A stretch of 60,588 bases of DNA. It comes from Deltaproteobacteria bacterium (GTDB taxonomy: Bacteria > Desulfobacterota > Desulfuromonadia > Desulfuromonadales > Geopsychrobacteraceae). Below the pieces are notes generated by a model that was not told the origin of the DNA, made no database searches, and was given only the letters and a program-made list of their open reading frames with translations. Below, piece by piece: positions 29,455 through 38,461 of the stretch; position 1 is the stretch's first letter; the number at the start of each line of letters is the position of its first letter. The position numbers were made by a program, and so were the translations under genes. The stretch covers positions 1 through 60,588 of the forward strand of contig JAGYPB010000012.1 of the NCBI GenBank assembly GCA_018399135.1, in the 5' to 3' direction.

Positions 29455-30294
29455 TCAGTATCTGGGCTGTGACCGTTCAAGTTGGGTAATTGCCTGCTGA
29501 ATCAGACTGTGAGTGTTTTCCGGCTCGGCTGCTTCAGGGCTGACGATGGCGGTTGTCCAGGGGATGCGTTGCTCGGGGAAGCTGTTACGCAGGTTGGCAA
29601 GTATCCGTTCAAGCAGCTCTGCCGCCGGGCCGCACGGAGTCTCGGGTAACAAAATCGCGAGACGCTGGCGTTGGTAGCGACAGAGCAGGTCGGATGATCT
29701 GATCTGGGTCTTGATCGCGCGGGTAACGCGGACAAGAAAAGGTTCAAGAAGTTGTTCGTCTTGTTGGTGGTGTTGGGTCAATTGTGGTTCAAGCAGCAGC
29801 AAGCTGACCGGGCGGCCTGTTAACTTGCTGCGCGACAGTTCCTTGCCGAGAAAATTGTCAAAGTAGAAGCGGCTGTACACCTGGTGTTCTGCCGCGACTT
29901 GTTCGTTAACGCCACTACCGGCCGGGGGGGGGCTCTGTAGAGGAGCAGCAAGCAGGGTCTGAACGACTCCAGTGAGGGCGGCAGTGGAGATCTTTTCGTC
30001 GACGTAGCTGCTACCTGCCGGCAGGCGCAGGCGAATGATGGATTTGTCGGCGGTAAAACAGAGCACACGGCAGAATCCCTTGCGCACGAGATCAGCCCAG
30101 GGGGGCAATTCCGAGGCAGGGGACTCCAGGTCACAGCAGATCAGATCAGCGGAGGTGTTTTTAACCAGCCGGTTCAGCTCCTCAGGGGTAGCGCAGAAAT
30201 AGAGCTGATCGAACAACTCAAGATCGCTGACCCGTTGCGCCAGACGCTGACGGTGGTTTTCTTTTGAAGCAAAAATAATGGTGGATATGGGCAT
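29455..30294 (-). CDS. Receiver-like protein with degenerate GGDEF domain
   Basis: A 279-residue two-domain protein. Residues 1 to about 115 look like a response-regulator receiver fold with Asp at ICCDLESP, and about 135-275 follow the diguanylate cyclase pattern (YSRFYFDNFLGKELSRSK, VTRAIKTQIRSSDLLCRY, LAILLPET). The GGDEF signature itself is replaced by YQRQRL, so cyclase activity is not expected. It may bind a ligand or protein instead. The gene stands alone between pdxA and the parvulin genes. The assignment rests on pattern recognition, so moderate confidence only. Confidence 0.65.
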   Translation of the reverse strand: MPISTIIFASKENHRQRLAQRVSDLELFDQLYFCATPEELNRLVKNTSADLICCDLESPASELPPWADLVRKGFCRVLCFTADKSIIRLRLPAGSSYVDEKISTAALTGVVQTLLAAPLQSPPPAGSGVNEQVAAEHQVYSRFYFDNFLGKELSRSKLTGRPVSLLLLEPQLTQHHQQDEQLLEPFLVRVTRAIKTQIRSSDLLCRYQRQRLAILLPETPCGPAAELLERILANLRNSFPEQRIPWTTAIVSPEAAEPENTHSLIQQAITQLERSQPRY

Positions 30295-30372
30295 CGTACC
30301 TGTGCTCCGCTAGTTTCCCTCAGAAAATGACGTGATGTTCAACCGGAATGTATGGATAGACACCCGTCAACC

Positions 30373-31323
30373 TTAGAACCGGCGATCGATGTAGGTGTTA
30401 CTGCGCAATTCTTCTTCCCACTCGACGAAACGTTCTTCAGTTTTCTGACGCCTGAGTTGTTCTTCAATGCTATTTTTAGCGCGTTCGAAGGCTAACTCTT
30501 CGCCCGTCTGGCGATTATTGATGATAAACACATGGAGTTGCTGATTGAATTCTGTCGGGGCGCTGACATCGCCGGTCTGTAGATCCTGCAGAGCCTGTTG
30601 CAGTGGTGCAGCGAGGTCACTTAGCACCACTTCCCCCATAATGCCCCCATCTGCCATGTTTCCTGCTTCAGCCAGAACCGTATCGAATGGCGTGCCGCTT
30701 AGCAGCTGCCGGCGACTTTTATTGGCCTGTTCCTCGATGTTTGTTTGATCGACACTGCTGCGATCGGCAGGAAGAGCAAAACTGATGCGGCTGACAAACA
30801 GCCGGGCCTGGGTATCAAACTGGTCGATATTCTCTTCAAAATAGCGGCGGACTTCGCCACTGGTGACCCGGGCGCGGTAATTGACCTCCTGGGACATCAA
30901 TTTGTAGCGTAAAATTTCATCGCGGATCTGTTGGCGATATGATGCCAAGGTCATCCCTTCGGCGGTGAGAGCGACTTCCAGGGAAGCAGGATCAAGGTTA
31001 TTGCTGGTCATTACGTCGTCAACGGCGGCGTTGACTTCCTGGTCGCTTACCGACAGGCCGAGTTCCTTGCTACGCTGTTGCAGCAGGCGATCATTAATCA
31101 ACTGCTCCAGAACCTCCTGACGCAGTTCCAGCAGCTCCTGATCGCTGGGGGTACGATCCGAATTCTGACGCGTCAGCAGCATTTCAACCGCTTGCTCAAG
31201 CTGATAGGTGGTAATGATCTCAGCATTAACCACGGCGGCAACGCTGGAGATGGTTCGCGCCGCCAGCGGATTGATGGACGCTAGCAGCAATATAAGTAAC
31301 AATCCTGAAATGTATTTTGTCAT
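30373..31323 (-). CDS. Periplasmic SurA-like peptidyl-prolyl isomerase/chaperone
   Basis: A 316-residue protein with a cleavable signal (hydrophobic 5-21, ending LAARTISS) and a SurA N-terminal chaperone domain (SVAAVVNAEIITTYQLEQAVE). The C-terminal parvulin-like domain is roughly 170-275, with FVSRISFALP and GGIMGEVVLSDLA. It should help fold outer-membrane proteins in the periplasm. The parvulin domain is divergent, so isomerase activity is not assured. It lies 11 bp after another parvulin gene, both downstream of mfd, an order common in Geobacter relatives. Confidence 0.85.
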   Translation of the reverse strand: MTKYISGLLLILLLASINPLAARTISSVAAVVNAEIITTYQLEQAVEMLLTRQNSDRTPSDQELLELRQEVLEQLINDRLLQQRSKELGLSVSDQEVNAAVDDVMTSNNLDPASLEVALTAEGMTLASYRQQIRDEILRYKLMSQEVNYRARVTSGEVRRYFEENIDQFDTQARLFVSRISFALPADRSSVDQTNIEEQANKSRRQLLSGTPFDTVLAEAGNMADGGIMGEVVLSDLAAPLQQALQDLQTGDVSAPTEFNQQLHVFIINNRQTGEELAFERAKNSIEEQLRRQKTEERFVEWEEELRSNTYIDRRF

Positions 31324-31334
31324 TTTTTCCTCTT

Positions 31335-32291
31335 TTAGTGGAACGATTGCGGAAGGATCTGCTCCCAGTCAATGATAACCTCGGTATTCAGACGCAACTC
31401 TTGTAGCCACTGCTGCAGTAATATTTCCTCCTGGTTGTGATAAAGCAGCTCTCTTATTTCATCGGCGACAGCAGCGAAAGGACGCTGTCCTGCCTGACGT
31501 TTGCGATCGACCAGCAACAGATGAAATCCATATGGGCTTTCCACCGGGTCACTGACCTGGCGCAGGGGCAGAGTAAAAATCACCGCATCAAATTCCGACG
31601 GGAGCGCTCCTGCTGAAAAATAGCCCAGCAGGCCACCATCTTCGCGGTCGGGCGAAAGAGAGTATTGTCTGGCAAGGGTGGCGAAATCTGCGCCTTCCTG
31701 CAAGTGTTTTTTTATTTCCAAAGCGGCTTCACGGGTTGCCAGCAGCATCTGATAAACGCGAACCTCTTCCGGACGTTGGAAGTCTGCGCGGTGGTTGCGG
31801 TAATAATCTTCAATGTCGGCCTCTGAAATGTCGATACGCGGACTAACCACCATTTCAGTCAGTTTACTGATCAGCAGTCGGAAGCGGAAGGATTCACGCC
31901 ACAGTTCCGGACTAATGCCGGACTCACGCAGATTCAGTTCAAATTCAGCGCTAGTGTGAATTCCGCGAATGCCCGCGAGCGCCGCATCAAATTCATCAGG
32001 AGACAGGCGCACATCAAGGCGCGCAGCCTCAGCGTGAATCAGTTCACGATCGATCAGTTGGGCGACCATCTGCTGTTGCAGAAGGATTCTGTCTTGTGCA
32101 GGAATATTATCAATGTCGGGATAATTCATCTGCATCTGACGGTTAAATTGCTCCAGGCTTACAGTGCGATGACCAACCTTGATCAACGACGCTATGGTAG
32201 TCGGCTGCTGTGTTGCAAGTACTGGTGCATTCTCTTGCCGGCAGGCCGGCAGGCTGATAGCGAGAATCAACAGGAGCAGGTAACGGATCAT
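31335..32291 (-). CDS. PpiC/parvulin-type peptidyl-prolyl isomerase lipoprotein
   Basis: A 318-residue protein starting at the ATG at 32291, which gives a clean lipoprotein signal with lipobox LPAC (Cys17). In-frame codons reach back to 32342, but that start would bury the signal. A SurA N-like helical domain (VSLEQFNRQMQMNY onward) is followed by a clear parvulin domain (about 175-290: VRVYQMLLATREAALEIKK, GGLLGYFSAGALPSEFDAVIF, YGFHLLLVDRK). It is probably an envelope foldase like PrsA or SurA. It lies between mfd and the second parvulin gene, probably one operon. Confidence 0.88.
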   Translation of the reverse strand: MIRYLLLLILAISLPACRQENAPVLATQQPTTIASLIKVGHRTVSLEQFNRQMQMNYPDIDNIPAQDRILLQQQMVAQLIDRELIHAEAARLDVRLSPDEFDAALAGIRGIHTSAEFELNLRESGISPELWRESFRFRLLISKLTEMVVSPRIDISEADIEDYYRNHRADFQRPEEVRVYQMLLATREAALEIKKHLQEGADFATLARQYSLSPDREDGGLLGYFSAGALPSEFDAVIFTLPLRQVSDPVESPYGFHLLLVDRKRQAGQRPFAAVADEIRELLYHNQEEILLQQWLQELRLNTEVIIDWEQILPQSFH

Positions 32292-32406
32292 GACAGACAG
32301 AGTGATCCTCCATGGGGACAAATGGAAGTGTGAAATTAGCACGATTACCTTTAAAAAACAGCCCTATTGTCAACTATTAAGCCTTTGTCTGAAAGCGCTT
32401 TCGCCA

Positions 32407-35400
32407 TCAGAGTAACTGTTGTAGTTCTTTGCGGGTATGGATCATCAGTTCGGTCGGATTGTGGCGACCGATCTCCATGGTGAGGCGATAGTCGTTGCCG
32501 AGACGATAACGCTGTGCTTGTTGAGTGACCAGTTGACGGATATGGTCCGGGGAAACCGGGGTCGCGGCGTGAAACAACAGGCTGAGATATTTTCCATCGT
32601 ATTCCAGTAGTTCAATCCACAGGCGTTTAAGCAAAATGCGGATGCGCATGGAGCCGATCAGGGTTTCGGCTGCGACGGGGAGTTCACCAAAGCGGTCACG
32701 CAGTTCATCGACCAGGTCAAACAGCTGATCATCGGTATCGGCGGCCGCCATGCGCTGATAGAATTGTAAGCGCTGATTGGGATCAGGCACGTAGGACTCA
32801 GGCAGAAAAGCGGAGAGGCCGAGGCGAATTTCCGGGTCGATACGCTCCTGACGTTCATTACCACGCAAGCGGTCAATGGTCTCTTCAAGTAATTCGTTGT
32901 ACATTTCAAAACCGATGGCAGCGATCGGTCCCGATTGTTTTCCACCCAGCAGGTCACCGGCGCCACGCAGCTCAAGATCATGGCTGGCAATGCGAAAACC
33001 GGCGCCGAGTTCGGTCAGTTCCTGGAGAATCCGCAGTCGTTCACGTGCTTCGCGGGTCAGTGCCGCTTCGCCGGGAATCAGTAGGTAGGCGTAAGCGCGG
33101 CGATCACTGCGACCAACCCGGCCCCGCAGCTGGTAGAGCTGAGAAAGACCAAAATGATCGGCATGATTGATGATCATGGTATTGGCGCGAGGAATGTCGA
33201 GACCGTTTTCAATGATGGTTGAGGCCAACAGCAGATTGGTTTTGCCGCCGACAAAGTCGAGCATCACCTGCTCCAGTTCTTTTTCCGCCATCTGGCCATG
33301 ACCAACGGCAATGGTTGCTTCGGGAACAATCTGGCGCAACTGCGCAGCCATGGCGTCAATAGTCTGGACGCGATTGTGGACAAAATAAACCTGTCCCCCA
33401 CGGCGCAACTCACGCAGAATCGCCTGACGGATCAATTCCTCATCAAAACGGGTCACGTAGGTACGGATGGCGAGGCGATCCACTGGCGCTGTTTCGATGA
33501 CTGACAGGTCACGTAAACCGCTCATGCTCATGTGCAGGGTGCGTGGGATCGGGGTGGCGGTCAGGGTGAGGATGTCGACTTCGGCCCGCAGCTGCTTGAG
33601 TTTCTCCTTGTGGGCCACACCAAAACGCTGCTCTTCATCGACAATCAGCAGGCCAAGATCCTTGAAGCGGACATCGCGCTGTAATAGCCGATGGGTACCG
33701 ATGAGAATATCGATTGTACCTATTGCTACTGCCTCCAGGCTGGTTCGGTTCTCGGCGGCGGTACGGAAGCGCGAAATCATTCCGACACGGATCGGAAAAT
33801 CTTCCAGCCGTTGACTGAAGCTCTGCCAGTGTTGACGCGCAAGGATTGTGGTTGGCACCAGTACCGCGACCTGTTTGTTATCCAGTACCGCTTTGACGGC
33901 AGCGCGCATGGCGACCTCGGTTTTACCATAGCCGACGTCGCCACAGATCAGCCGATCCATCGGCTTTTCGGACTGCATATCCTTTAATGTGTCGCGTATT
34001 GCCTGGAGCTGGTCGGCTGTTTCATCGTGGGGAAAGGTCGCCTCAAATTCGCGATACAGGTTATCCGGTGGTGAAAAGGCAAATCCCTGACGCAGTTCGC
34101 GCCTGGCGTAGATTTCCAACAGTTGGCGGGCTAATTCCTCAACCGCTGCCCGCGCTCTGATTTTGGCCTTCTCCCACCCCTGTCCGCCCATCTTGTCAAG
34201 CTTTGGGGTTTGTCCTTCGGCGCTGACATATTTCTGAATCTTTTCGATGCGCTCAATCGGCAGATAGAGGGTGTCGCTACCGGCATACTGGAGATGGAGA
34301 TAATCTCCTTCAATGTCACCGGTTTTTAAGTGAGTGAGTCCACAATAGCGTGCAACCCCGTGATCTGTGTGGACGATATGATCATGTTCTTTGAGCTCAG
34401 CGAGACTTCCCAGCAGCTGACGGGCACGGCGGGCACCGCTCTGACGGCGATGCGTGCGGCGGCCAAAGATATCCTCTTCACTGATAACCGTCAGTTTGTC
34501 GTCGGGCAGGCTGAAACCGGCACTGAGGGTGCCGATGCTCAGCCGCGTCTGTCCCGGGGGGAGTTTGACAAGCCGTTGATCAGGGTCAATGTCGAGCTGG
34601 ATGTCGTGGCCGGCAAGGAGTTCCTGCAGGCGTTCCGCCTGGCTTTGCTGGCGGCAGACCAGCAGAGTGCGCCAGTTGTCCTGGCGCGCCTGGTGCAGAC
34701 ATCCCATTAGAGGTTCAAGACCATCCTGGCCGCTGCTGGGTTTGGCTCGCAGGTTGTCGTTACCGAAACAGTTGAAGAAAAATCGCTGGCGTTGATCTTC
34801 CAATTGCAGCAGATGCAGGCGCGACAATTCGATGCGATTCGTCGCACTGAGCAGCTGGTTGACCTCCGTCATATCCAGGTAGAGTGCTTGTCGACTGGCG
34901 TGGGGAACGCGTTCGCTAACCATGCGTTGTTCGCCGTGCCTGATATCCTGGTCGAACTGATCAGCCTCGCGTTCCAGCGCCGGAGGATCGATCAACACCA
35001 GTCGGTGCTGGTCAAAATAAGCAGAAAGAGGATCCAGTTCAGGGTAGTTTAACGGCAGCAGAAAAGCGCGTCCAGGTGCCAGAATTCCTTCACGCAGTTC
35101 GGTCATGATGGCTTCGCGTTCCGCACGAGGAATAGAGAGCTGATCACAGCGCTCTTTGAGTTTAAGTGCCAGGGTTTCCAGAAATGGGCCGTGGAGGATC
35201 ATCTCGCGGGCCGGGATCAGGGTCACTGCCGTCAGGGTGCTTTTTTCCGAACGCTGAGTGGCGGGATCGAAGGGACGGATCTTTTCAACATAGTCACCGT
35301 AAAAATCGATTCGCACCGGCGTTTTGGCATCAGCAGGGAAAATATCGATCAGATCACCACGCACAGCGAAAGTGCCACGATCCTCGACCAGAGATACCGG

Positions 35401-35892
35401 TTGGTAGCCGAGTTGCAGCAAGGCGTCGAGCAGGATCCGGCGCGGATATTCTTCGTCGGCGAGCAGAGGTAATATCACCTGATCGAGAACCTGACGGGGG
35501 ATTACCCTTTGCAGCAGTGAGCGGATTGGCAGCACCAGAGCTTTTAAACGGAGTTCAGCCAATGCCGCCAGGGTTGACAGGCGTGTGGCTTCGAGTTCCG
35601 GATGTGGGGTCAAGGGGTCGTAAGGGTTCATCTCCCAATGGGGGAGCAGGCCAATCTGTTCAGTCCGTGGGTGGAAAAGACACAGATCGCTGACCAGTTG
35701 GCGAGCCTGCTCCTGGGTTGGGCAGAGGATAACTGTGAGCCCTTGTTGTTCGTTCAGCAGGCGTGCCAGCAGCAGGGCTTCGGCGCCGTCCCGCAGCCCG
35801 ACAATATCGATGGTCTGCGTCGAACCGGCAATGGTATCGAGGCAGGAGCGTAGGGTGGCGTTACGGATGTGGCCGGATTCGGACTGGGTCAT
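32407..35892 (-). CDS. mfd: Transcription-repair coupling factor
   Basis: A 1161-residue ATP-dependent translocase that releases RNA polymerase stalled at DNA lesions and recruits UvrA. Domain order is normal: UvrB-like N terminus, the CarD-like polymerase-interaction domain (HIVHTDHGVARYCGL), RecG-like helicase with Walker A GDVGYGKTEVA and DEEQRFG box, and a C-terminal TRCF domain. The start MTQSESG is at 35892. The upstream nadA gene ends about 80 bp before it with its own terminator. Confidence 0.97.
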   Translation of the reverse strand: MTQSESGHIRNATLRSCLDTIAGSTQTIDIVGLRDGAEALLLARLLNEQQGLTVILCPTQEQARQLVSDLCLFHPRTEQIGLLPHWEMNPYDPLTPHPELEATRLSTLAALAELRLKALVLPIRSLLQRVIPRQVLDQVILPLLADEEYPRRILLDALLQLGYQPVSLVEDRGTFAVRGDLIDIFPADAKTPVRIDFYGDYVEKIRPFDPATQRSEKSTLTAVTLIPAREMILHGPFLETLALKLKERCDQLSIPRAEREAIMTELREGILAPGRAFLLPLNYPELDPLSAYFDQHRLVLIDPPALEREADQFDQDIRHGEQRMVSERVPHASRQALYLDMTEVNQLLSATNRIELSRLHLLQLEDQRQRFFFNCFGNDNLRAKPSSGQDGLEPLMGCLHQARQDNWRTLLVCRQQSQAERLQELLAGHDIQLDIDPDQRLVKLPPGQTRLSIGTLSAGFSLPDDKLTVISEEDIFGRRTHRRQSGARRARQLLGSLAELKEHDHIVHTDHGVARYCGLTHLKTGDIEGDYLHLQYAGSDTLYLPIERIEKIQKYVSAEGQTPKLDKMGGQGWEKAKIRARAAVEELARQLLEIYARRELRQGFAFSPPDNLYREFEATFPHDETADQLQAIRDTLKDMQSEKPMDRLICGDVGYGKTEVAMRAAVKAVLDNKQVAVLVPTTILARQHWQSFSQRLEDFPIRVGMISRFRTAAENRTSLEAVAIGTIDILIGTHRLLQRDVRFKDLGLLIVDEEQRFGVAHKEKLKQLRAEVDILTLTATPIPRTLHMSMSGLRDLSVIETAPVDRLAIRTYVTRFDEELIRQAILRELRRGGQVYFVHNRVQTIDAMAAQLRQIVPEATIAVGHGQMAEKELEQVMLDFVGGKTNLLLASTIIENGLDIPRANTMIINHADHFGLSQLYQLRGRVGRSDRRAYAYLLIPGEAALTREARERLRILQELTELGAGFRIASHDLELRGAGDLLGGKQSGPIAAIGFEMYNELLEETIDRLRGNERQERIDPEIRLGLSAFLPESYVPDPNQRLQFYQRMAAADTDDQLFDLVDELRDRFGELPVAAETLIGSMRIRILLKRLWIELLEYDGKYLSLLFHAATPVSPDHIRQLVTQQAQRYRLGNDYRLTMEIGRHNPTELMIHTRKELQQLL

Positions 35893-35908
35893 GGCGATTG
35901 TCTTTTTT

Positions 35909-35940
35909 AAAAAGGGACGGGCGCGCCATTGGCACGCCCG
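35909..35940 (-). terminator. Intrinsic terminator after nadA
   Basis: On the minus strand CGGGCGTGCC and GGCGCGCCCG form a 10-bp stem (one G-T pair) with a 3-nt loop, followed by TCCC and a run of T. It lies between nadA and mfd. Confidence 0.7.
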
Positions 35941-35972
35941 ACAGGCTGAACGTTGTTGCCGTCCTGATCCCC

Positions 35973-36890
35973 TTAGTCGCGCGGGACATCCAGCATTCTT
36001 TCCAGGGCGGTCAATGCTCGTAAGCGGATCGGCTCAGAAACGGTAATGCGCGGCTCCAGGGTCTCCAGGCTTTTAAGGATATCGTCCAGGCTGGTCAGTT
36101 TCATGTTGGGACAGATCAGGCCGCGGCTGGGAATAATAAAGGTTTTGTCTGGATTTTCCTTGCGCAAGCGCCAGAGAATTCCCTCTTCAGTGCCGACAAT
36201 GAAGGTGGTCGCAGGATTGCTGCGGGCAAACTCATACATGCCGCTGGTGGAACAGATGTGATCCGCTAAATCGAGGATCTCCGGCCGGCATTCCGGGTGA
36301 GCCATAAATAGAGCGTCGGGATTGTCGGTTTTGGCTTTAACGATTTCTTCAGTTTTAAGACGATCGTGGGTCGGACAGTAGCCTTCCCAGAAGATATAGT
36401 CCTTCTCCGGCACCTGACGGGCAATATAGCGCCCCAGGTTGCGATCGGGAACCATCAGCAGCTTTTTCGCCGGCCGGGAGCGGGCAACGCTGATGGCGTT
36501 GGAACTGGTACAACAGATGTCACTTTCGGCCTTCACTGCGGCGCTAGAGTTGACGTAGGTGACTACCGTGGCATCAGGGTGTTCTGCTTTTAAGGCGATC
36601 AGCCCTTCGGCAGTCACCATGTCGGCCATTGGACAGCCGGAATCGGCGCGCGGCAGCAGCACGGTTTTATCCGGTGCGAGAATAGCAGCGCTCTCCGCCA
36701 TAAAGTGGACGCCGCAGAAGACAATCACCTCGCGGTCGGTCCTGGCGGCTTCCATCGACAGGGCGAGGGAGTCGCCGGTGATGTCGGCAACCGCCTGAAC
36801 CTCGTCACGTTGATAATTATGAGCGATCAGCAGGGCGTTGCGTTCTTGCGCCAACTGGCGGATCTGTTGCTGCAAAGCATCTTGATTCAT
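35973..36890 (-). CDS. nadA: Quinolinate synthase A
   Basis: A 305-residue 4Fe-4S enzyme that condenses iminoaspartate with dihydroxyacetone phosphate in de novo NAD synthesis. Visible signatures are [57 protein letters not shown], and HPECRPEI. The cysteines for the cluster are present at the usual places. No nadB or nadC is nearby. A 68-codon frame on the same strand overlaps its start by four bases (36887-37093). Confidence 0.96.
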   Translation of the reverse strand: MNQDALQQQIRQLAQERNALLIAHNYQRDEVQAVADITGDSLALSMEAARTDREVIVFCGVHFMAESAAILAPDKTVLLPRADSGCPMADMVTAEGLIALKAEHPDATVVTYVNSSAAVKAESDICCTSSNAISVARSRPAKKLLMVPDRNLGRYIARQVPEKDYIFWEGYCPTHDRLKTEEIVKAKTDNPDALFMAHPECRPEILDLADHICSTSGMYEFARSNPATTFIVGTEEGILWRLRKENPDKTFIIPSRGLICPNMKLTSLDDILKSLETLEPRITVSEPIRLRALTALERMLDVPRD

Positions 36891-37093
36891 TGCCTTTTTA
36901 CCTTTTTGTGAAGGGTCTGAAAGTGATCGGGATAATAGATCAAACCCCCTGATATGTCAATCGTTTCACCTCTTTGCTGGATGCTTGACAGGGGGGGCAC
37001 AAGGGGATATTCTCGCCCCAATGCCAGCAGCTGTAAACGCTGATATTGCCCCCTTTTTCCTTTGATAACAACAACCTGCACCGCTGCAATCAT
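36887..37093 (-). CDS. Possible 68-residue ORF overlapping the nadA start
   Basis: An ATG-started minus-strand frame whose TGA stop shares four bases (ATGA) with the nadA start, the arrangement typical of coupled genes. The product is basic ([12 protein letters not shown] near residues 10-21) with no motif I recognise. No convincing ribosome site precedes its ATG. It may be a genuine small protein, a leader ORF, or chance. Confidence 0.3.
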   Translation of the reverse strand: MIAAVQVVVIKGKRGQYQRLQLLALGREYPLVPPLSSIQQRGETIDISGGLIYYPDHFQTLHKKVKRQ

Positions 37094-37132
37094 AAGATGT
37101 AAGGTGGCGCAGCGACGAAAGGTCGAATAACT

Positions 37133-37501
37133 ATGTTCGGAATCGGGATGACGGAAATGCTTCTTATCGCTGTTTTGGCGCTGGTGGTTCTGGGTCCGAA
37201 AAAACTCCCTGATCTGGCACGTTCCTTAGGGAAGGGCTTTGCCGAATTCAAGCGAGCAACCAATGAGCTCAAGAGTGCCATTGATCTGGAAACTAAAGCG
37301 GAAGAGGATCGCTACAAGGAAGAACTACGCGAAAAATACAAAGAAAAGGCAGTCAGATTGCAGGCTGAAAAGGCTGCCGAGGTCGCTACCGCTGAAGCCC
37401 ATGTAGAACAGCAGGAGGAACAGTCACAGGTGGAACAACCGGGCGTAATTACGACTGAAGCCGCTGCTGAACAGAAGAAGGAGACGACGCCCCATGTCTG
37501 A
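37133..37501 (+). CDS. tatB: Sec-independent protein translocase TatA/TatB family subunit
   Basis: A 122-residue protein with one N-terminal membrane helix (about 4-20), the family hinge [13 protein letters not shown] and an amphipathic helix ([14 protein letters not shown]), followed by a charged, Glu/Ala/Lys-rich tail. It works with TatC to export folded twin-arginine substrates. The GP hinge and long tail favour TatB; TatA/E naming is also defensible. It overlaps tatC by 8 bp. Confidence 0.85.
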   Translation: MFGIGMTEMLLIAVLALVVLGPKKLPDLARSLGKGFAEFKRATNELKSAIDLETKAEEDRYKEELREKYKEKAVRLQAEKAAEVATAEAHVEQQEEQSQVEQPGVITTEAAAEQKKETTPHV

Positions 37502-38261
37502 TGGAATGGCAATTACCGATCATCTGTCGGAACTGAGAAAGCGTTTGATGTATGCGGCTATCTCCTGGCTGGTAGCGTTTCTTGGCTGCTACGCTTTTGG
37601 CGAGCGGATTTTTGAAGAAATTGCCCAACCGGTTCGTGCCGCCTTGCCGGAAGGGAGCTCTTTGGTTTTTATCAGCGCCACCGAACCCTTTTTCACCATT
37701 CTCAAGGTGTCCGCTCTAGCCGGGCTGGTGGTGGCCTTTCCGGTGATTATCTGGCAGGTGTGGATGTTTGTAGCGCCAGGTCTTTACGGCCATGAAAAGC
37801 GTTTCGCCATCCCTTTTGTGGTGATCAGCTCGTTGTGCTTCGGGACGGGCACCTATTTTGGTTTTGCCCTGGTGTTTCCGACGATTTTTTCCTTTCTGGT
37901 CAACTATGGTACTTCCGTCAGTGGCGTTGAGGCCATGCTCTCCATGGGAGCCTATCTGACTCTGGCGACGCGCCTGCTGATCGCTTTCGGGCTGGTTTTT
38001 GAATTGCCAATTGTTATTTTCTTTCTGGCGCGCATGGGGGTTGTCGACCATGTCTGGCTGGCTAAAAACCGTAAATATGCACTGCTGACAGCTTTTGTTG
38101 TTGGTGCCACTCTGACCCCTCCTGATTTGATTTCCCAGGTTTCTATCGCCGTTCCCTTTGTTGTTTTGTACGAGGTTGGAATCGTCGTTGCCCGGCTGTT
38201 CGGCAAGAAAAAAATTCTTGAAGAAGAGGGAGATGAGGAGACGGCTACGGATACTGATTAA
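37494..38261 (+). CDS. tatC: Sec-independent protein translocase TatC
   Basis: A 255-residue protein with six membrane segments, the twin-arginine receptor. Typical elements are [13 protein letters not shown] at the N terminus, [28 protein letters not shown], and [12 protein letters not shown]. It overlaps the upstream tatA/B gene, so the two are translationally coupled. Repeat copy F begins about 13 bp after its stop codon. Confidence 0.95.
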   Translation: MSDGMAITDHLSELRKRLMYAAISWLVAFLGCYAFGERIFEEIAQPVRAALPEGSSLVFISATEPFFTILKVSALAGLVVAFPVIIWQVWMFVAPGLYGHEKRFAIPFVVISSLCFGTGTYFGFALVFPTIFSFLVNYGTSVSGVEAMLSMGAYLTLATRLLIAFGLVFELPIVIFFLARMGVVDHVWLAKNRKYALLTAFVVGATLTPPDLISQVSIAVPFVVLYEVGIVVARLFGKKKILEEEGDEETATDTD

Positions 38262-38274
38262 GTTTGTTGTTGGT

Positions 38275-38416
38275 ATCTGTTCAGCACCGGATCGGGGATT
38301 CTATGTCAAGGGACGCTTTTCGTCATCCATGACCGCTTGTTGTCGCCGTCCATGGCGACAAACACCCTTGCCACAGAACCCCTGATCCTGCGCAAGCTCT
38401 ACAGCTGAATAATTAC
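38275..38416 (+). repeat. Dispersed structured repeat, copy F (full length)
   Basis: A full copy of the family (see 25201) between tatC and the histidine kinase gene. The inner hairpin TTGTCGCC/GGCGACAA matches copy E. The long stem GGATCGGGGATTCT with AGAACCCCTGATCC has one G-T pair and one mismatch. Confidence 0.93.
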
Positions 38417-38461
38417 TGTGGTTGTAACGTTCATGTACCTCTTGAAGGGGGATAATCCGCG

